Below, piece by piece: positions 46,377 to 50,981 of a stretch of 50,981 nt of DNA. Position 1 is the first letter of the stretch. Every line of letters starts with the position of its first letter. Source of the DNA: an uncultured Gammaproteobacteria bacterium (GTDB taxonomy: Bacteria > Pseudomonadota > Gammaproteobacteria > Pseudomonadales > Pseudohongiellaceae); NCBI GenBank assembly GCA_913060495.1, contig CAJXRP010000025.1, positions 1 to 50,981 of the forward strand. The letters are read 5' to 3'. The notes below the pieces were generated by a model. That model saw only the letters and a program-made list of their open reading frames with translations, was not told the DNA's origin and did no database searches. A program made the position numbers and the translations under genes.

Positions 46377-46490
46377 GACAATATTTGGCTCAGTGGCAGT
46401 GGCTCATTTCAAAGTTTAACTGTCCATATAGCAACAATTGAAGATTAACTATATTTTATAGAATTATAGAATTATAGGAATAGGAAGCAG

Positions 46491-47714
46491 ATGAATAAGC
46501 AGACTAAAGGGTTCACCCTACTTGAGTTGTTGACCGTTATTACAATTCTTGCCTTGTTGGCCGCGATATCGGTTCCTGTGTATCGCACTTATATTGAGAG
46601 GGCGCAATCATCGGAAATTGTGCTGCGCTACGACGCGGTGCGCACTGGAGTGCAGACTAATCTCTCTCGCGGAGAAGTCAGCGACTGCGCCGAGGTAGTT
46701 GCGGCTAGCGTAGCGGCTAACCTAGGCGATGACTACGCCAGATTGTCTGTGGGTTTTGACGCGGTTAGCGGCGGAAATCTACAAGGCTATAAACCTGTTT
46801 TCTTAGTTTGCGCGAGTCACGATATTCAGGGCGAGCAGGGGGTGAGGGTCGCCAGAGCAGCCTATGATGAGTTTTCGTTGACTAACACCGTGAATCCTGG
46901 AGCCGTGCTCTCTGAATCAATGATCAGTTTTTCTGTCCCACTTAGCAGCGGCGATGTCGCCGCGTGTCGAATCCCTGTGGGTGGAGCTCTAACTGCTTGT
47001 GGTGCGCGTGCCCCAGTTCCGACTGCGGCTCCAACCATTGCGCCTTCTCAAGCGGTTGTTCCTACACCTGCGGTGCCCACCCCAGCGGTGATAGTAGCAC
47101 CTAGCATTGTGCCAACGGTGGAGGCAGTGAACCTGATGAGATCAATCACCGGAGCGACAGCGCTTTCGGCCTACTCCGGTGAGCAGAGAGGCGTGGCCCT
47201 TGGCACGCAAGTCGTGGGTCTGTATATGGCTGGTAGCAGCGTTAACCAGCTGGCAGGCGCGGCGGCGAGTCAGCTACCCACAATCACTCAGCCCTACACC
47301 GCTGTGGCGGATGCTGGGTACCAGTACCTTAACGGCTCCGGGGCTCTTGGCCAATTAATGCCTACCATGGCAGCCAATCTTCAGGCACTGGCCCCAAGTG
47401 AGCGCAACGCCTGGGATGGCGGTATCGTGGTCTTCTCTGATGGCAGTGTGGGCCGTATGCAGAAGGCAGCTAATGGCGCCAACAGTGGTGAGAGAGACTA
47501 CATCTATTTTTCAGTTCTAAGCGGTGTAAATGCTAACGACGGGATGTCGATCGTGACAGGTCATGCTCAAGCGGGCCAAACGGTGCAGGTTAGTGTAGGG
47601 GGCAGAGATCTGGCTACCGTCACAGCCGATGCCCAGGGCAATTGGAACCTGGCCGGCGCCGCTGCTCTTGCTGCCGCTGGACAGACAATTACCGCTAGCC
47701 CGGTAACTCCCTAA
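46491..47714 (+). CDS. Type IV prepilin-like protein with adhesin-like C-terminus
   Basis: 407 residues. The type III signal KGFTLLELLTVITILALLA has the prepilin peptidase site between Gly7 and Phe8 and Glu5 of the mature chain. A pilin-like globular part (about 35-165) has four Cys that could form two disulfides. A Pro/Ala/Thr/Val linker (about 170-215, with VVPTPAVPTPAVIVAPS) leads to an unrecognised Ala/Gly-rich domain (215-345). A short C-terminal module, TGHAQAGQTVQVSVGG and TADAQGNWNLAG, resembles bacterial Ig-like repeats of adhesins. It is far longer than a normal major pilin (about 150 residues). Follows the ATPase by 114 bases, with AGGAA just upstream of the ATG. Confidence 0.82.
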   Translation: MNKQTKGFTLLELLTVITILALLAAISVPVYRTYIERAQSSEIVLRYDAVRTGVQTNLSRGEVSDCAEVVAASVAANLGDDYARLSVGFDAVSGGNLQGYKPVFLVCASHDIQGEQGVRVARAAYDEFSLTNTVNPGAVLSESMISFSVPLSSGDVAACRIPVGGALTACGARAPVPTAAPTIAPSQAVVPTPAVPTPAVIVAPSIVPTVEAVNLMRSITGATALSAYSGEQRGVALGTQVVGLYMAGSSVNQLAGAAASQLPTITQPYTAVADAGYQYLNGSGALGQLMPTMAANLQALAPSERNAWDGGIVVFSDGSVGRMQKAANGANSGERDYIYFSVLSGVNANDGMSIVTGHAQAGQTVQVSVGGRDLATVTADAQGNWNLAGAAALAAAGQTITASPVTP

Positions 47715-47730
47715 ACTATAGACCTGTTGC

Positions 47731-47756
47731 AGAGCCAGTCTGAGTGATTAGGCTCT
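47731..47756 (+). other. Short inverted repeat after the prepilin gene
   Basis: AGAGCC and GGCTCT enclose a 14-base loop, 17 bases past the stop. No T-run follows, so a terminator role is uncertain. The rest of the 248-base gap to the next gene shows no reading frame I would support. Confidence 0.3.
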
Positions 47757-47962
47757 AGGTTTGCCCGCTATTCGGACCTCTGTGAATAAATCGATTATTG
47801 CCTCAAAAGTGCCCTGAGAGGCTCCAATACAATGGCAATGGGTTATACTGCCAGTCAGCATCAGGCTGCGTTCTGCCCTTTTATGAGGGTAGAAAAGTGC
47901 AACGAGCCACTACTGCCTGAAGTATCGAATTCATTAAATAATAGAATAAAATCAGCAAGTTA

Positions 47963-49642
47963 ATGGGGTTTAAGTTTATGCGAAAACTAGTCACCTCGGT
48001 TGCAGCCGCAGCCGTATTACTAATGCCACAACTAAATTTGATGGCTCAGGGCGATGAAGCTCTGGCCATTATGGTCCCGGGCGGCGGAGTCTATAGCCGT
48101 CCAATTACCACCGATTCGGTAGAGGCTCAGGCATTCTTCGATCAGGGGCTCAGAATGGCATGGAGCTTCTATTTCCCAGAGTCCATCGCCTCTTATCAGG
48201 AAGCTGCGCGTCTGGATCCAGATAGTCCAATGCCTCATTTCGGTCTAGCACACGCGGCGGGCCCGAACCCGAATAGTCGTTATGCGGGCCTTCCGGACGA
48301 CCCTCAGGGAGCCGGCCTCGCAGCGATCCGCAGAGCCCTGGCCCTGGCCAATAATGGCAGCCAGCGCGAGCGCGACATGATCAATGCGCTGTTTGTCCTT
48401 TATAACAAGGACGCTGTTCCGGATACGAGAGAAAGAGACTTCGCCTTCGTTGATGCCATGCGCAACCTGCATGATAAGTATCCAAACGATGCTGACATCG
48501 CCACTATTTTCGGCGAGTCTTATATGAATACAACGCGCTGGGACTATTGGGAGGCAGATGGTACTGCCAAGCCAGGTACAGCAGAAGCACAGGCGGCGTT
48601 CGAGTCTGCAATGCGCTCCGAGCACGATCATCCGGGTGCGAACCATCTCTACATTCATTTGATGGAGGCATCGTCTCAGCCAGAACTTGCTATGCCAGCC
48701 GCTCAGAAACTTGAAGCGACAGTGCCCATCTCCGGTCACATGGTGCATATGCCTGGGCATATCTATCTACGAGTTGGTGAGTACGAGAAGGCAATCGACA
48801 TCAATGAGCGATCGCAAATTGTGGATGCTCAGTTTGCCGAAATCTGGGGAGATACTAATTTCCCATTGATAGGTACTTACCCACTGTCACACAAGATACA
48901 CAAGGGGCATGCGCTGGACTTCGTGCGCTACGCAAACATGCTTCAGGGCAATTACGCTGAGTCGTCTGCAGCGGCGGCAAAGAATGCCGGAAACACTGAT
49001 CCTGATATTACCAGTGGCTTGAAGAACATAGCCCATACCTGGATTACAGATAAGGTATTTGGTAAGTGGGACAAGATTCACGCAGACAATGCAGTGAACA
49101 GCCAGTATGAGGCTCCCTATCTAAAAGGTATGTGGAGTTATGTAATGGGCAGTGCTCATGTCGCTAAAGGCCACATGGGTCCTGCAGAAGCAGAGTTAGC
49201 AAATCTTCAGGCTCAGATAACAGCTGAAGGTGTTGATGATCAAGGCGTGAGCCCAACTCCAGCATCACATGTATTGAATCTGGCTTCCCATGCTCTCAAT
49301 GGAGAGATTGAAGAAGCGAAGGGCAATCTAGATGCGGCGATCATGCATTACAATGTGGCGATCCAGCTGCAAGACTCATTAAACTACACTGAGCCGCCGG
49401 ACTGGTCGCAGTCTATACGCCTCTATCTAGGTGCGGTTCTTCTTGAGGCGGGCCGTGCGGCTGAAGCTGAAGAAGTTTATCGCAAAGATCTAGAGTGGAA
49501 TCAACAGAATGCCTGGACTACGTTTGGTCTCTATCAAGCGATTGAAGCTCAAGGCAGAGCTCAGGAAGCGATCATAGTCGAGAGACAATTTCAGTCTTTC
49601 TTCCGTAACGCTGATGTTGAAATCACGCGCTCACGTTTGTAA
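47963..49642 (+). CDS. Secreted TPR-repeat protein
   Basis: 559 residues (554 if the ATG at 47978 is used). A signal peptide, MRKLVTSVAAAAVLLMPQLN, is cleaved near LMAQG. The mature protein is built of TPR-like helical pairs. The first is EAQAFFDQGLRMAWSFYFPE with ESIASYQEAARLDPDSPMP, and later ones include RLYLGAVLLEAGRAAEAEEV. A His-rich region in the middle (SEHDHPGANHLYIHLME, VHMPGHIYLRVGEYEKAI) is conserved in a group of uncharacterised proteins common in marine bacteria and could bind metal. Function unknown. It ends before a strong intrinsic terminator, so it is probably a single-gene transcript. Confidence 0.82.
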   Translation: MGFKFMRKLVTSVAAAAVLLMPQLNLMAQGDEALAIMVPGGGVYSRPITTDSVEAQAFFDQGLRMAWSFYFPESIASYQEAARLDPDSPMPHFGLAHAAGPNPNSRYAGLPDDPQGAGLAAIRRALALANNGSQRERDMINALFVLYNKDAVPDTRERDFAFVDAMRNLHDKYPNDADIATIFGESYMNTTRWDYWEADGTAKPGTAEAQAAFESAMRSEHDHPGANHLYIHLMEASSQPELAMPAAQKLEATVPISGHMVHMPGHIYLRVGEYEKAIDINERSQIVDAQFAEIWGDTNFPLIGTYPLSHKIHKGHALDFVRYANMLQGNYAESSAAAAKNAGNTDPDITSGLKNIAHTWITDKVFGKWDKIHADNAVNSQYEAPYLKGMWSYVMGSAHVAKGHMGPAEAELANLQAQITAEGVDDQGVSPTPASHVLNLASHALNGEIEEAKGNLDAAIMHYNVAIQLQDSLNYTEPPDWSQSIRLYLGAVLLEAGRAAEAEEVYRKDLEWNQQNAWTTFGLYQAIEAQGRAQEAIIVERQFQSFFRNADVEITRSRL

Positions 49643-49720
49643 GCGCAACGATTGCTTTATAGTTGCCGAGGTAAATTTGTCAATTACTCGGACACAGCAA
49701 TGCAAATCGTGTTGAACAGA

Positions 49721-49755
49721 AAGCCAAGAGATGTAAATTCTCTTGGCTTTTTTTA
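49721..49755 (+). terminator. Intrinsic terminator
   Basis: Eleven-base arms AAGCCAAGAGA and TCTCTTGGCTT surround a seven-base loop and run into eight T residues. This is the clearest rho-independent terminator in the window, 79 bases after the TPR gene. Confidence 0.93.
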
Positions 49756-49821
49756 TTCTTAAGATAGAAAACGCTAGTAATAGGCTAAAAAATACAAAGC
49801 AAAGTAGCTAGGGGAAGTTTC

Positions 49822-50981
49822 ATGTCGGTTTCAAATAGATCTCGTCTCGTTGCAATATCAATTCTTGGATTTGCGTTAACAGCTGGCAACATCTCTGCAC
49901 AGGAACACTTCAACGCAAAGGGTGCGCAGCCAAGCCGTTTTACGTCGCAATTACAGGATGAGCTCCGTACTAGCTTGCCATTCGATGATCAACGCGATTT
50001 CGAGGAGTCTAGCCGAGGCTTTATAGCAGAGCCTGGCTCGAGGCAGATTCTTGCAGCCAATGGTCGTGTCGTGTGGGATATGACACGTTACGACTTTCTC
50101 CTTGAAAGCACAGACTTCGATAGTATCCACCCCTCTCTGCAGCGCCAAGCAACGCTCAATATGAACTTCGGTCTGTATGAGGTAGTACCGGATTTCATTT
50201 ATCAGGTGCGCGGATTCGATCTGGCGAATATGACTCTAATCAAAGGCGATTCGGGGTGGATACTGTTTGATGTATTACTTACCTCAGAAACGGCGGCGGC
50301 TGCGCTACGCCTTGCGAATGAACAATTAGGCGAGCGTCCAGTGCGAGCGGTTGTCTATTCCCATTCTCATATCGATCACTTTGGTGGTGTTCGCGGAGTG
50401 ATTAACGAAGAGGACGTTCGATCGGGTGCGGTGCAAGTCATTGCCCCATCGGGTTTTATGGAAGAGGCGATTGCAGAGAATGTGTATGCGGGTAATGCAA
50501 TGTCACGACGCGCGGGTTTGCAATATGGGCGCGGCATTCCTTCAGGGCCGTTTGGACAAGTGGACTCTGCGATTGGCAAGGCACTCGCCGCGGGAACGAC
50601 AGGATTGATTGCACCAAGTCTGGTTATCGAAGACAGCTATGAAGAACATGTCATCGATGGCGTCAACATGGTCTTTCAGAATACACCTGGCACCGAGGCG
50701 CCTGCAGAGATGAATACCTGGTTTCCAGATCAGAAGGTGTTCTGGGCTGCGGAAAATATTACGGCCACAGTTCACAATGTTTATACGCTGCGTGGCGCAT
50801 TAGTTAGAGATGCATTGCAGTGGTCGAAGCAAATCAATGAGGCCCTATACCGGTTTGGTCAGGATGCCGAAGTCTTGGTGTCTTCTCATAACTGGCCGCG
50901 CTGGGGAAATGAACGAATTCAGCAGGTTATGCGCACGCAGCGTGATGCCTACGCGAATCTGAACAACCAAGTTTTGAATCT
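49822..50981 (+). CDS. SdsA-type alkyl/aryl sulfatase (metallo-beta-lactamase fold), 3' end cut
   Basis: The frame opens at ATG 49822, with GGGGAAG five bases before it, and stays open to the window edge (386 codons). A signal peptide (LVAISILGFALTAGNISAQ) indicates export. The zinc site is H181-S-H183-I-D185-H186 in YSHSHIDHFGGVRGV, typical of the BDS1/SdsA1 subgroup. FQNTPGTEAPAEMNTWFPDQ and FWAAENITATVHNVYTLRG are further subgroup signatures. Family members hydrolyse alkyl sulfates such as dodecyl sulfate and are about 650 residues long. The remaining C-terminal part, including the SCP2-like domain, lies beyond the window. Confidence 0.9.
   Translation, partial: MSVSNRSRLVAISILGFALTAGNISAQEHFNAKGAQPSRFTSQLQDELRTSLPFDDQRDFEESSRGFIAEPGSRQILAANGRVVWDMTRYDFLLESTDFDSIHPSLQRQATLNMNFGLYEVVPDFIYQVRGFDLANMTLIKGDSGWILFDVLLTSETAAAALRLANEQLGERPVRAVVYSHSHIDHFGGVRGVINEEDVRSGAVQVIAPSGFMEEAIAENVYAGNAMSRRAGLQYGRGIPSGPFGQVDSAIGKALAAGTTGLIAPSLVIEDSYEEHVIDGVNMVFQNTPGTEAPAEMNTWFPDQKVFWAAENITATVHNVYTLRGALVRDALQWSKQINEALYRFGQDAEVLVSSHNWPRWGNERIQQVMRTQRDAYANLNNQVLN

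Overview
The window reads as chromosome of a gammaproteobacterium, most likely a marine or aquatic oligotrophic lineage. The housekeeping order supports this: lptM-lysA-dapF-DUF484, argH divergent from hemCDXY, trxA-rho-ubiD, hemB, gshA, dsbB and hslR-yrfG next to cysQ are typical gammaproteobacterial neighbourhoods. Base composition looks close to balanced. Genes are dense, with ATGA stop/start overlaps and several tail-to-tail overlaps. I see no rRNA, tRNA, insertion sequence, prophage or CRISPR array. The lineage is inferred from gene content, not from a marker phylogeny.

1-2924 (minus) is the lysine/diaminopimelate operon: a 47-residue LptM-like lipoprotein, lysA, dapF and a DUF484 gene cut by the window edge. 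3175-6819 (plus) is a three-gene ABC exporter related to the gliding-motility GldA/GldF/GldG set. 6889-8915 (minus) is an OmpR-type regulator and its sensor kinase. 9139-12179 (plus) holds an ABC-F ATPase (YheS type) and a periplasmic HtrA-like protease. 12176-14022 (minus) is argH preceded by a Rid-family gene. 14241-18412 (plus) is hemCDXY. 18442-23826 (minus) holds hemB, trxA, rho with a C-rich leader, ubiD and a META-domain protein. 24030-32623 carries a membrane-anchored flavin disulfide reductase, dsbB, gshA, hslR, yrfG, cysQ and a DUF885 lipoprotein. A serine hydrolase with a degenerate active site and a hybrid histidine kinase follow to 36236, then two acetyltransferases and thpR.

The most unusual part is 38418-43529. 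On the plus strand lie a methylsuccinyl-CoA-dehydrogenase-like flavoprotein, a MaoC hydratase and a family III CoA-transferase that closely resembles mesaconyl-CoA C1-C4 transferase (Mct) of the 3-hydroxypropionate bicycle. Together they suggest a C5-branched dicarboxylyl-CoA route towards citramalyl-CoA. Facing them on the minus strand are two translationally coupled genes. One is a DsbA/FrnE-type oxidoreductase whose first active-site Cys codon is an in-frame UGA (UGA-Pro-Trp-Cys), a candidate selenoprotein. The other is a short-chain-dehydrogenase-fold protein with the exact halohydrin dehalogenase signatures (T-x4-Y-x-G and S-x12-Y-x3-R) in place of the NAD-binding and YxxxK motifs.

43712-47714 (plus) is an orphan type IV pilus-like set: a small membrane protein, a PilB/GspE ATPase with a C-terminal pseudo-receiver, and a prepilin with an adhesin-like C-terminus. 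The window ends with a secreted TPR protein, a clear intrinsic terminator, and the start of a SdsA-type metallo-beta-lactamase-fold alkyl sulfatase.
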